From Gloeopeniophorella convolvens (lineage: Eukaryota > Basidiomycota > Agaricomycetes > Russulales): a stretch of 64,000 bases of DNA. Shown here in pieces: positions 34,360 through 45,534 of this stretch. A program made the position numbers and the translations under genes. The notes beneath the pieces are model-generated. The model searched no databases. It saw only the letters and a list, made by a program, of their open reading frames with translations, and was not told the DNA's origin. Every line of letters starts with the position of its first letter. The first letter of the stretch is position 1. The stretch lies in contig WTXD01000015.1 in the NCBI GenBank assembly GCA_022496205.1, positions 310,001-374,000 of the forward strand. Reading direction: 5' to 3'.

Positions 34360-37195
34360 ATGAACATTCATCTTCAATCCCGTCTCGCGTCCATCCCCCC
34401 TCCGGCCACGTCGTCCACCCTCAACCGACGCAACCCCTTGTCTAGCGCGATGAATAACCAGGTGCCACCAGAGGTCCCCCCGAAGCCACTTAACTACGAG
34501 AAGAAGGCGCAGCCGGCGTCGCCTCCGCTGCCACGGCAGAATGCGAAAGTTCAACCACCCTCGCCGCCCCCTGTCATTCAGGACAAGACGGGCTCTTTGC
34601 GCTACCAGAGAATATCTTTCCTCGGGGAGGTGAGCCTACACTCGCTCCTGCCATTTCGCGTCTTGTTGACACCGAGTTCACAGGGCGGATTTGCCCGAGT
34701 GTACCAAGTTCGAGATTCCCGAAACAACAATCTTGCCTGTAAGGTGGTGACAAAGAGTTCACTTAAGACTAAGAAGGCCAAGACAAAGGTAAGCATGCCT
34801 CACTTCCGTGCAGCCCTAGGGAATTGAACCTGCTCCAGCTTTACGCCGAGATCAAGATTCACCGAGCTTTGGACCATCCCAATATTGTCCAGTTCCTCGA
34901 CTGCTTCGAGGACGATGAGAACGTGTACATGACGCTCGAGCTGTGCCCCAACGGCTCGCTTATGAACATGCTCCACCGCCGGCGCGTCTTTACCGAGCCC
35001 GAAGCGCGCTTCTTCATGGTGCAGCTCATTGGCGCGTGTCATTACATGCACACGCACCAAGTCATCCACCGTGACCTCAAACTCGGCAACCTCTTCCTTG
35101 ATGCCGACATGAACATCAAGGTTGGCGACTTTGGCCTCGCTGCGCTCATCGAGAATCCCGGAGAACGGAAGAAGACTATCTGTGGCACGCCAAACTACAT
35201 TGCGCCAGAGGTTCTCTTCGACACTGCGAACGGACACAGCTTCGAGGTCGACACGTGGTCTATTGGTGTCATCTTGTACACCTTCGTTGTGGGTCGGCCA
35301 CCATTCCAGACAAAGGATGTGAAGGAGGTATATCAGTAAGTTCCGCGACATGCATCTGCGACAAAGCACGTCACTGATGCAAACACGACGTTTAGACGCA
35401 TCCGCGACAACCAGTATGAGTTCCCGGCCCATCGTGACGTCTCGCTCGATGCACGAGAGCTCGTGCAGCAGATCCTCACGCCCGACCCTCAACAACGACC
35501 TTCGTTGCATGACATCGTCGATCATGACTTCTTCACGCACGGCATCGTGCCAGGCTACGTTCCCGTCTCCGCGCGCACCTCACCTCCCGACTTCCGACAC
35601 ATCTCGCGCGTCGTGTCGCAGGCAAACCTTGCGCGCCTGCGCCAGGCATGCCAACTCGACGGCGACGTCGCCCCCATCGCGCTGCCGCAGCCCCCATCCT
35701 CGTCCGCATCCCGCGACAACGAGCCGCCCGCGCCGAGCGCAAGCAGCAGCCTCGCACAGCAGGAACGCGAGTTCCAGAAGGCGGTGCAGCCGGGAAGCCC
35801 GATCTCCGCGCTGCTTAGCTCCGCGCGCCAGCCGCTCATGGTCGCGCCCGCCGGTACCGGTGCGGTCCCGCGCGGCGAACCGACGCTCCTGCGCAAGTTG
35901 CAGGCTGCGAAGAAGGAGGCTGCTTCTGCTTCGGGCGCGCGGTCGCCTGCGAAGGGGACGCGACTGCAGGGCATCGCGGAGGAGGAGGGCGTAGAGCGCC
36001 GCGAGGAGGCGGTGCGCATGAAGGAGCTACAGAGTCAGAAGGCGCGCATCGTCGCGCAGATGGTTCCCTCGGACGCGCCTGCTCGGCCCGGCGCCGAGTC
36101 GCCCTTTGACGACGCGGAGAACGTGCCCGTTCCCGTGCAGGCGGAGCGGCGGGCACGCGTACGTGCGAGGGAGGTCGTGGGTGCTGGTGAGTCTCGGTGC
36201 TGCTGGCTCTGTCGCGCGACCTGATGGGCTCACGTGATGCAGGTCCGTCCGTGCCGCCGGCGTCCGCCGCGGTGAAGGCGCCGAACGGGAACGGCTTCGA
36301 CGCAGCAGCAGAGACGCTCAGCGCAGCGTTCGAGGCTCTCGCGCAGGGGCAGCTGTTCCGCGACCCGAGTGACGATGTGGACCTACCTGAGGAAGGGGTG
36401 TTCATTGCGTCCTGGGTTGACTACTGCAACAAGTATGGCATGGGTTACGCACTCACGGATGGGTCGGTTGGCGTGCACTTCAATGACAGCACGACGCTCG
36501 TGCTCGCTGCGGACAAGCAGTGCGTTTGACTCTTCACTTTAAGTGGACCTTGGATGTTAACCGAACGTGCAGGCACTTTGATTACATTTCGTCACGCCGG
36601 CAGGGTACGGTGTACGTGCGCAAGAACCACACCGTCGCGGACTATCCCGAGGACCTTAAGAGCAAGGTGTACCTCCTGAAGCACTTCGAGGGGTACATCA
36701 TGAGCAAGCTCTACGGCGACTACGACTACACATTCGTCGACCTCGACCGCACGCGCGGGATGCACTTTGTACAGAAGTACCTCCGCATGAAGCACGTCAT
36801 CGTCTTCAAGATGTCCCACGACGTCCTGCAGGTGCGCATTACACGTATCTCTCGCTTTGTGACTCGTGCTGACACCTCGACAGTTCAACTTCTACGACCA
36901 CTCCAAGATCGTCCTCTCGTCACAGGGCCTCGCCATCACGCATATAGACAAGAACTACGTGCTCACGCGCTGGACGCTCAGCCAGGTGATGGCGCGCGCG
37001 CTGCTCCCGCCATCGGCCGACCCCGAGCAGGCCAAGTTCGCGCAGCGCCTGGTCGACAAGCTCAAGTACTGCAAGGAGGTGCTGCTGTCGATCCGCAACG
37101 CCAGCGCGAGCGCCGGCGGCAGTGGCAGTGGCAGCGGGAGTGGTAGCGAGGGCGGCGCGATGAGCACGCGGCCGTCCAAGGCGTCGCTGCGGTAG
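34360..37195 (+). CDS. Polo-like serine/threonine kinase (Cdc5/Plo1 orthologue)
   Basis: Seven exons (34360-34629, 34684-34788, 34839-35335, 35396-36186, 36243-36519, 36573-36831, 36884-37195) join in frame to 836 residues. A proline-rich N-terminus precedes the kinase domain (about 83-335) with [21 protein letters not shown] near 201, DFGLA near 222 and [13 protein letters not shown] long linker with SP sites follows. Then come two polo boxes: [17 protein letters not shown].. from about 612, and a second with [21 protein letters not shown] from about 710. The tail is Gly/Ser-rich. It should drive mitotic entry, spindle and septation events through phosphopeptide binding by the polo boxes. 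One polo-kinase gene is usual in fungi. The next in-frame ATG is 28 codons downstream, so the start is likely but not certain. Confidence 0.94.
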
Positions 37196-37560
37196 GCGCG
37201 ACGCTAGGTCCGCCTGCCGTGACGATGACGTCTGGGACTTTGTCCGATTTTGCAGTTTTGTTCGCCCGCGTGTCCCCTTCATCTGCATACTTTTCTGCAC
37301 TGCATACACTCCCCATGATCACGATCTAATAGGTCTCCCCTATCTGCACGTCCCCACATTCCCCCTTCTCACTCACTGTCCCGCGTTCCTACACGTATCA
37401 GGGTTGCGCGCCGGGGCTATGACACGACGTTTCACGATTATGATCTCTGTAGCGAGATGCCGCGGAGGTCTGCTGATAGCGTAGAGTGTCCCCTGGCGTG
37501 CACCCAGCGACACATCCTCGTTTTGAGTTCAGCACTTCGGTCCTCGAGGCTGTTCATTAC
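37196..37560. other. 3' flank of polo kinase
   Basis: Contains the probable 3' untranslated region of the kinase. No gene or repeat seen until the AKR-derived segment begins at about 37561. Confidence 0.4.
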
Positions 37561-37945
37561 ACGCCAGCTCAGGCGGGCGCCTGTATTATACTTCTGGATA
37601 TTACATTGTGACTTATAAGGTCTCGATGAACTATTAACTGAACATCAAGTGGAGGTCGTCGTCGATCTAAGTAAGGGTTCTGAGACGACGATTATGATGT
37701 ATACAAAATCTATGGTCCCTTATGACAGGGCGAGTGTCGCGGTGAAGGGGTCGTCGACCATGTCCGGCGGGTAGCGACCTCCAGGGATGGAATCAGCTTC
37801 CTGGGCGATGCGGCGCATCTCAGCAACGTCCTCCGGCGTCAGCTCCACGCGCGCGACGTTCAAGTTCTCCTCGAGCCTCTGTGCTCACCAGCCACCGTCA
37901 GCACACCAGACAGCACTGACCACGGCAGTGGCGCGTACCTTGTGT
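37561..37945. repeat. Duplicate of the 3' end of AKR3 (partner about 43075-43490)
   Basis: Shares gggcgcct, ataaggtctcga, gaactattaactgaac/gaactattgatcaact, a long run around gggatggaatcagcttcctg, and the following intron with the AKR3 3' region. The match stops at about 37945, just inside the splice-donor side of the last intron. Confidence 0.8.
37720..37878 (-). pseudogene. Orphan last exon of an aldo/keto reductase
   Basis: After a good intron acceptor (CAG before 37878) the minus strand encodes [36 protein letters not shown] and stops at 37722-37720. This is nearly identical to the last exon of AKR3 and the same length class as those of AKR4 and AKR5. No other AKR exon lies upstream of it; instead the NLR pseudogene begins within 100 bp. 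It is therefore a stranded fragment, left by partial duplication or by deletion of the rest of the gene. Reading through it remains possible only as an exon of something else, for which there is no sign. Confidence 0.8.
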
Positions 37946-37965
37946 TGGAATAATCTTGTGTTTTC

Positions 37966-40900
37966 TTATTCTCTCACTATACTACGTTGAAGTAGAGCCG
38001 CGGTTTCAGTGTGACCGTTGTGTAAAGCTACCTCCAGTGCAGTACCGTGCTCGCCACCCGGGGCATTCACGTCCGCGCCATGAATTAACAGGAAGCGCAC
38101 GATAGATCGCGGCCCGAGGGACGATGCGACGTAAAGTGCAGTTCCTTTGGGGCCAGCAGGAGCATTCGGATCGGCGCCATACTCGAGGAGCAGCTGAACG
38201 ACATCGGCATCGACGAATGGTATGGAAGGTGCGGCCTGCAGGGCAGTTCCATTAGGGCCAGCGGGAGCATTCGGATCGGCACCATGCTTGAGCAGCAGCT
38301 GAATGACGCCGATGTGCTCTCCGAATATTGCGGCCTGCAACGCGGTTTCATTGTCGCCAGCGGGGGCATTTGGATCGGCACCATGCTCGAGCAGTGATCG
38401 CGCTATGCCGATATGGCCATGGTATGACGCCACAATGAGTGGTGTCACTTCATCGTGATAACTCCTTCGCTCAATGTCCTCCGGATGCAACACCACCAGG
38501 TGCTCTATGACGTGCTGAAGGTTGAAGCGTGCCGCGAAGGGGAGTCATGCCTTCTAATTCTTCTGAGTGTGGTGTGGAGATGGAGGGCATGCTTTCATCC
38601 GAGCTAGAATCGTCGTCGCAAAGGTACGAGACAAATGGCTCTATCTAGGCCATACAGTGGGGATGGATGGGATCAAGCACCCTTATTGCCGAATCCATCA
38701 CTGAGAGCGTCACGTCCTCGAATCGGGCATGAATCCACCAGTGATGGGCGGCGTAATTAAAAAGAGGAAGGGCCTTTTTGAGGGCCCCGTACCTGCCCGT
38801 AGTGACGTCGACTTGAAGCAGCGTGATGAGGCAGATCTGCGCAAGGAGGATGTGGGAGGGCTTTGGAAGGATGTGAAAGCGGGAGATCCTTGGTGGGGAG
38901 TCGGCGATAATCGTGGAAATCAGGAACTCCTTCACGGAGAAGTGCGCAAACCGCACAATCGTTTCACTCCCGTCCTTCACAATAGAAAGGAAGCTCCCGG
39001 GACAGAAGGATAACAGCGCCTGTTCTGCGTCCTCTCTGCGCAGATCAGGGTGGTAAGTGGGTATTTCTCCTTCGAAATCGAACACCAGAAGTTCCGCGAG
39101 CTCTTCGACTGAGAGTGGACGCCGTGAGAAGGACACGCATCGGAAGATGCGGTGTGCCAATTCCCAGCTTCCCTCGGGAATGCGCTGAAGTGTCGCTTCA
39201 TACGTTTCGTACAACGTCCTCGGAAGAATCTCGAGTTTACGGGGGATCCCCGCTGGCTGAACGTCGCACAACTCGTTGAGCTGGCAGTGCACATATCGGA
39301 ACCTACGCCAATGAATATCAATACCTGCCCATCGTTAGAGTCAAGGTCGACTCACATCCCACGGGCATTGTTTTTCAGCGTATTAACAACTAGATCCCTG
39401 GTCGTCTTGCTCCACATGCGCATCTTGCGATGCGAGTTGATAGATGATATGATATAGTTGACTATGGCATTATCTTGCCCGGCCTCCTCCTCAAGCGAAA
39501 CTCGGGATAATGTTAGACGTTCGAGGGCTTCTGTGATGTCGCCCTCAGGGCGACTAGTAATGCAGATATAGACATCTAGGAAGCGAGAATCGACGATGTC
39601 CTCCAGGGGTCGAGAATTACACCACGCGGCGATGGTAGCCCATAGTCAGGACATTCATCCAGCCCGTCCACAAAGATATATCTTGCAGCTTCATCAGGGA
39701 GCGCCAGCATTGCCTTGAGGCATCGTCCGAGAGCGTCAGTGCCGGGAGGATGGCCCTTGTTTTCTGAGTGGAAGCGGGAGAGGATCTCCCAGTACGAGTT
39801 CGACTGTTCGCAGAGCTGAAGGAGGATGGAGCGGAGAATTCCGTGGAGGGTCTGTTTCGCAGGATCTTGGAAATCGCAATAGAAGTAGGCCACAGTGCCG
39901 AGCCCTGTACGGCGCAGATGGTGTAGGCAGTGATCAATCATCGCCGAGCTGGTTTCTTGACGATCAGTATACGATTGGGTGGACAGAGATATAACATACC
40001 AGAGGACGCTCTTCCCGGAGCCCGCTGCAAGAACAGATTATGAAGAATGATGCTGTGCGCGAAAGAGGATGAGGCTTACGTTTTCCGTGCAGCCACAGGG
40101 AAGATCCGTCTGATACCTTCCACTCGCTAAATTTATCTCCATGAATGAACCAGTCGGCCGAGCCTTCGTGACGCTGCTCGCGCTTCGCAGCGTGGTTTGA
40201 AGAAGGGTCAGGTGGGGAGAGCCATTTAGTGCACTCCTGAAAGAGTTGGTTGCCTGTTTGATAAAGCATCAGTTACGCGATCGCTGGCAATTATAACATA
40301 TCGACAGACGGTTGATATTGTTCATACTATTCACGACTTGCTGGACGGAAGCTGGCCCGTAAAGTCGATATCAATGCATAGAGGCGAGAAGTCCACATTT
40401 CGTACCGAGAGCGTCTTCGAGCGTAGCCGCAGATGCTTCCGTATCTGTACCGTGTAAACTGATGAGGCGTGTTCACAACAGGATTAATGGGGTGCGCACC
40501 GGTCTTGACGCCCTTCGAGTTCTCGAGCAGCGTGTGGACAATGAGGAGAATATGCGTAGTCGACATGCGACTTTCTTCCAGAGTAAGTCTTTCTAGTCGC
40601 TTCACGACATCTTCGACTTTCCTGAACCCTAGTAGTTTTTTCACGAACGCTCCTATGTCACTGAGGTCATTGCCAAGGTGCACCTCCTTCAACTGTCACT
40701 TACTAAGTCGGCCCTGCTTTATCTCCTTCGTTGCAAGCCCGAGAATATCGAGTAACCCTATCATCATTTCCACGATGATTTCGGTCACAGGAGGGGTTTG
40801 CTCCATAAGCGTGTAGACCTTGACGCGTTCGAGAAAGCGACTCATTGTGTCAAAGAGTTCGACGAGGGAGTCGTAATTCTCTGAAACGCTCTTGGACGCC

Positions 40901-41358
40901 TGAAATTTAGTTGTCACAAAGGTCTTTGGAGGGCACGACGTTCGAGGACTCACCTTGAGAAGGAGACCAACTCCCGTGCAGACAAATTTCGCAGGTTGGA
41001 ATGCCTAGTAAATCTGCGTTTGGAAATCTGTATTGGAGGAGATGGGCCCGCAACGTACTTCACCGAGAGTATTGCCGAGACCGTCGTTGAGAACCAGCAT
41101 GGTATCCACCAGTGGTGAGAGCTTCGTCATCAGTTGCGTCGCCCGATCGCCTTTCCGGTATTCGCCAAACGCCCGCGCCTGCTCTTTGACCACATTGATG
41201 ATCGTTTCTGCAGACTCGCAGGCCTGAAGTTGGTCATAGAGTGGGTGGGACGCCAGGTCTGTGCCAGTGTGTTCGCCGTATTCCTTCAAGGCGGCCTCGA
41301 AGAGCGACCTGAAGCGCGCCGAATCGTCCGAGGAGATCATGTTTAGTGCAGAAGCCAT
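37966..41358 (-). pseudogene. STAND/NLR-type protein (Goodbye - NACHT - ankyrin), degraded
   Basis: From the ATG at 41358 several introns splice well. The N-terminus (SLFEAALKEYGEHTGTDLASHP.., EQARAFGEY) matches the fungal STAND Goodbye domain. A helical part follows, then LFQECTKWLSPPDPS, and a P-loop PGSGKSVLW built across an intron. Walker B is YIFVDGLDECP. Next come the NACHT C-terminal region (HCQLNELCDVQPAGIPRKLEIL.., TLYETYEATLQRIP) and four to five ankyrin repeats with the phrase HGADPNAPAG. Three lesions break it: a missing base in the C-run near 39605 after LDECPDYGLPSPR; a TAG at 38647-38645 where a Trp (HCMAW) is expected; and a frame change near 38530 just before the ankyrin region. 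Such proteins are proposed fungal innate immune or incompatibility sensors; this copy should be non-functional. Confidence 0.78.
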
Positions 41359-43265
41359 TCTGGTGACTCAGAGGAGCTGCGTGGCTATATGTGAGAGAGT
41401 TACTGTAGTTCGCGAACGAGCCCAAGGGACGACTAAGGTTGGTGAAGACACACAGCTTGTGCACGGCATATACGGCGTACAGCTTCCTTTCCCTATTGCG
41501 GGAACAATGCGGGAAAGCCACAAATAGGCTTGCTCAATAAGGACGGAGTAACGCCTGAGGCAGTGGCGTGGGCCACGAGCGTTGTACTCTAGTACCTGTG
41601 AGGACATTGTGGAAGCACCGCTTGCCACCGCCCGTGGCTTCCGAAATCTGGCTTGCATAGGAGTTGGGACGTGGTTCTAGGCTTGAATGTGAAGTGGACA
41701 TGTAAAGCGTTGACAGATGACATTATCAACATGGTACAGCCATGGTTGACATGGCCAGCGATGTCCCAGAGAGAAGAGCACGACGTCCGAGCGTATGTTC
41801 TGTAAGTATGTCTGCGGCAAAGAAACAAGGTCAGTCACGGTGGGGACCCTGAAAACCCCAATGGAGAGCGGAGCCTGCCGGGGCGCCCGGAGTGGTCATC
41901 ACAGGGCCCCAACACTGGCACAGGCGCTGCGTGGCACCGTAATGCTCCGAGTCCTGCCAGTGACTAGCCGCACCCTCCACCCTCGCCAGCCCTCGCCGCG
42001 CGCTCCGACGCATCACCTGCTCCTGGCAATGCGCCGCGCCGGGACGACAGGAGTTACGCCCGAATGGGAGGCTCCTCGACGCGCCATCTCCCGATGTAAT
42101 GTGCCCATCGGGCTCCCACGCCTTCCCACGCGTACGCTGTCGGTGACCCACGGCACGAAAAGTGCGTTCTCTATCCTGTGCATCATCTGCATGACAGTTG
42201 ATATGGATGTGCACAGGTAATATGGTCAGCACCTCTCCAAGGCGGACTTGGAGCTGCCGACACACTCGCGCCCGTGGACAGCTTAGTTCGCGATGCACGC
42301 AATGTCCGCCGCGGAGGCCGTGTCCTTACGCAGCAGCGTATATATCACACTTGTACGCATGCCCGCGTGCATAGCCATCGCGCCGCCCCGCGCCGTCTTC
42401 CGCCTCCGCGAGACGGGTAGGGCGATCCTGCACACGACGGCATACAGCCTGCTACCCTCCGCGCTGCGCACCTGACTGTACTCCTTCGCTCCCGCCGAGC
42501 AGGGGGGCTTGGTGTCATCCGGGGCGGAAGGGAACACGCCATACTCCGATCGGCCCGATTCTGTCCTCAGCGCGCAAGGCAGCGTCTCGCGGACGATCGG
42601 CACGTACGAAGACGACGAGCAGACGGTGTCGCCTGACACAGTGCAGAGTGTGTGCGAGCTCCTCGTGCAGCTCGGCGCGCACGGCGTCCGCGCCATTTTC
42701 AAGTGGCGGCGACTCGTGCGCGACGAATGACCGCGCAAACCGCAAGCAGATCACCCAGAGCTGCCCGGGGGCCCGGTACGTGTTTCTTGCGCTAGTTGGT
42801 ACTTCTGCGGGCGCCGATGGATTGCAGGTTACAGGGCTTGGGACGCCTGAATTCGGGAAGTTGCAGGCGATTGCTGGGTAGATGGGCTGATGAAGGGTGG
42901 AATTCGGCTAATAACACCGTCAACGGACATGCATTACCCGCGATAGCTCGCAGTGGATGCAGTTGATTGAAGTGCTTGTATTTTTCTGTATATACTTGGT
43001 ATCTGCAGTGACTCTGCAATCGGCGCACCGCGCATGCTATCCTCACATCACGTGTTTGGGGGCGCCCGCTGCGCTTAGACGGGCGCCTCTATCATACCGA
43101 GACTTCTAGACATTATGTAGTGTGCGGTTTATATATAAGGTCTCGACGAACTATTGATCAACTGAGCATTAAGTAGAGGTCATCCTCAATCTAAGTATGG
43201 TTTCTAAGGCGACGTCTATGATGTATGTGGCTCTTCTTTTTTCTCCTGCGCGACATCCGTGGTTC
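41359..43265. other. Spacer between NLR pseudogene and AKR array
   Basis: About 1.9 kb. Several overlapping open frames occur at 41795-42754 in GC-rich DNA on both strands, none with a recognisable domain. 43075-43265 is the 3' flank of AKR3 shared with the orphan copy at 37561. No gene supported. Confidence 0.45.
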
Positions 43266-44674
43266 TTACGACAGGGCAGGTGTCGAGGTGAAAAGGTCGT
43301 TGATCATGCCCGACGGGTAGCGGTCGCCAGGGATGGAATCAGCTTCCTGGGCGATGCGGCGCACCTCAGCAACGTCCTCAGGCGTCAGCTCCACGCGCGC
43401 GGCGTTCAAATTCTCCTCGAGCCTCTGTGTTCACCAACGACAGTCAGCACACCAAACAGCAGTGACGGTCTCAAAGACACACACCTTGATGCTGCGTGTT
43501 CCCGGGATCGGAATGATATCGTCGCCCTGCGCGAGCAGCCACGCAAGCGCGACCTGGCCGGCCGTCGCACCGCGCGCCGCGCCGACGCGCGCGAGTCCGT
43601 CCGCGAGCTCGAGGATGCGTGGGAAGTTCTCCTTAGAGTAGCGCGGGATCGCCCGGCGGAAGTCGTCCGACTCAAAGTCCTCGGGGCCCTTCTGCTCGCC
43701 GATCGCACGCGTGGGTCAGCACTGGGGTGTTCGGAGAGGTGAATTCGAGGGGAACCCACGTATTGTCCGGTGATGAGCCCACGCCCGAGGGGCGAGTACG
43801 CGACGATCGCCACGCCCAGCTCGCGTGCCGTCTTGAGCACCGCGATCTTCTCGTCCTCGATGTCGAGCGTGAAGGGCGAGTACTCGACTTGGAGGGCGGA
43901 GATCGGGTGCACGGCGTGTGCGCGGCGCAGGGTGTCGGCGGAGACTTCGGATAGGCCGAGGTACTTGACCTTGCCTTCCCTGTAATAGAGTAATGTCAGT
44001 TCAGGGTTGGCATGAGGCGGAGGGAGTGGGAAACGTACCTGACAAGCTCAGCCATGGCTCCTACTGTGTGCTATTGAGAAGGATTGAGCATGAATACTCA
44101 GCATTGGTCGGAGGTATGTACCTCAATCGGCACTTTCTTGTCCGCTCTGCCATGAATCTGGTAAGAATCTCGGGGGACCGGAGCGATGTAGGATTGGACA
44201 CACCTATGGAAGTAGTAGAGGTCTATCTGGTCAACGCCAAGTAGATTAAGCGACCGTTCGACTGCCTCTCGGACGTAGGCCGGGTCGCCCCGAACACCAA
44301 GGTCCGTTGTAAGGCCAAACTTGGTAGCCAGGAAAACATCTGCACGCTTCCCTGTGCGCTTGAACCTGTCGAAGTAGGTCGGCAACTGTCACGGAGGCTC
44401 ACTACCAAGGGAAGTTACCATTTCCCAATGAGCACTTCGGAGTCGCCGTAGACATCGGCGGTGTCCCAGTTTGTGCAGCCCGAAGCAAACACGGCGTCTA
44501 GGACCTGATCAAGGTGTTGGTAAATTGATGACAGGACCGAAAAAGTGTCTCATACCTTGAAGCCCTCCTCGTCGGGCAAAGGAGCCCCATAAACGCAGAG
44601 ACTCCCATGGAGCCGTAGCCGATGGCGGTCACATCGGTGTTGCCAATCTTGCGAGTGGGGAGCGTAGCGGACAT
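43266..44674 (-). pseudogene. Aldo/keto reductase AKR3, frameshifted in exon 1
   Basis: All eight exons of the array-type AKR can be traced from the ATG at 44674 ([24 protein letters not shown]) to the TAA at 43268-43266, with good splice sites. The tetrad residues lie in [14 protein letters not shown] and YYFHR, and the cofactor loop is [13 protein letters not shown]. In exon 1, after GVSAF, a T is missing relative to AKR4 and AKR5 (codons for F-Y-G read as F-M-G and then out of frame) near 44590, so the normal protein is not made. Everything downstream is clean, so the lesion is young or an assembly error. This gene is the source or sister of the orphan exon at 37720-37878. Confidence 0.75.
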
Positions 44675-44756
44675 GATATTTAGCAGGTTGTAGAGGGGTG
44701 GAGGGAAGTGAGATTATAGAGCTTGTGGTGAGACTGATGAGGCGGCATGATGAGTC

Positions 44757-44763
44757 TTTTATA
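44757..44763 (-). promoter_or_regulatory. TATA box of AKR3
   Basis: TATAAAAG on the minus strand, about 83 bp upstream of the AKR3 start, preceded by TTCGAGAC. Part of the shared AKR promoter core. Confidence 0.55.
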
Positions 44764-45460
44764 GTCTCGAACCCCTGTATGCCAGGCTCACGGCACTCGA
44801 AAGGCAACGTGCGCGACTGCGCATGCATATCCAGCCCCGACCTGCCGACTCAGCTTCAACAGCAACGGCGGCATGTGGACCCAGTGAATACGTTCGCTGC
44901 AAAGTATCATCGATGGTCTTGGTGGATCAGCCCGGGACCGTTGTGGGTCCTTCGATGTCGTTGAAGGGGCCAAGTTGAACCGGTGTCACTGAGGTGGCTC
45001 CTGCTAGCTCAAGCCCATGCCCTAAAGCGTATTAGCGAGATTCACTGGCGCTTATCAAGAAAAGTGCTGCGTGTGGATCAGCATCAAAAGCGTCTGTCGT
45101 GAGACTTTTCTGAGCCACTTGTCTGCAAGACTGCACCTGGTCAGAGTTTAAGCGATCAAGAATCCCGACCCACTTCGCATCGGAGAATGACGATGCAGAT
45201 GATTCCATAAATAGAAACCCTCTGTGACCCACGTGATCACGTTATCGACAACGGTGAGGCCTTGAGGCGGCTGATTTCCAGATTTGGACCCAGCAACGTC
45301 AACCAGCAAGCTTATTTCCCTCCCAAAATAAGCCCCGCGTGCTAATGCTTCGTAGCTTGTAGAAGCTCTCGACGCGCTCCATCTGACCAAACGTATCACC
45401 ATGAGCTCTCCGAGCACAATGGAGTAGCGCACGGATTGTCTCACGCTGGTGTTGCTCGAG

Positions 45461-45467
45461 TATAAAA
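45461..45467 (+). promoter_or_regulatory. TATA box of AKR4
   Basis: CTCGAGTATAAAAGG, 74 bp upstream of the ATG. The surrounding 60 bp (tgtctcacgctggt.. and ctcttatccccagg) is also present upstream of AKR5. Confidence 0.65.
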
Positions 45468-45534
45468 GGCGCATATCATGAGGCTCTTATCCCCAGGACC
45501 TCATCTTATCACCACTCAAGCCTAGTCATTCAAC

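Noticed and set aside
41795..42754. Several overlapping 70-155 codon frames on both strands
   Set aside because: GC-rich region, frames overlap each other, none has recognisable domain or consistent introns.
44757..44790. GGTTCGA-like box on the minus strand as a tRNA T-arm
   Set aside because: No acceptor or anticodon arms fit; the site is the AKR3 core promoter.
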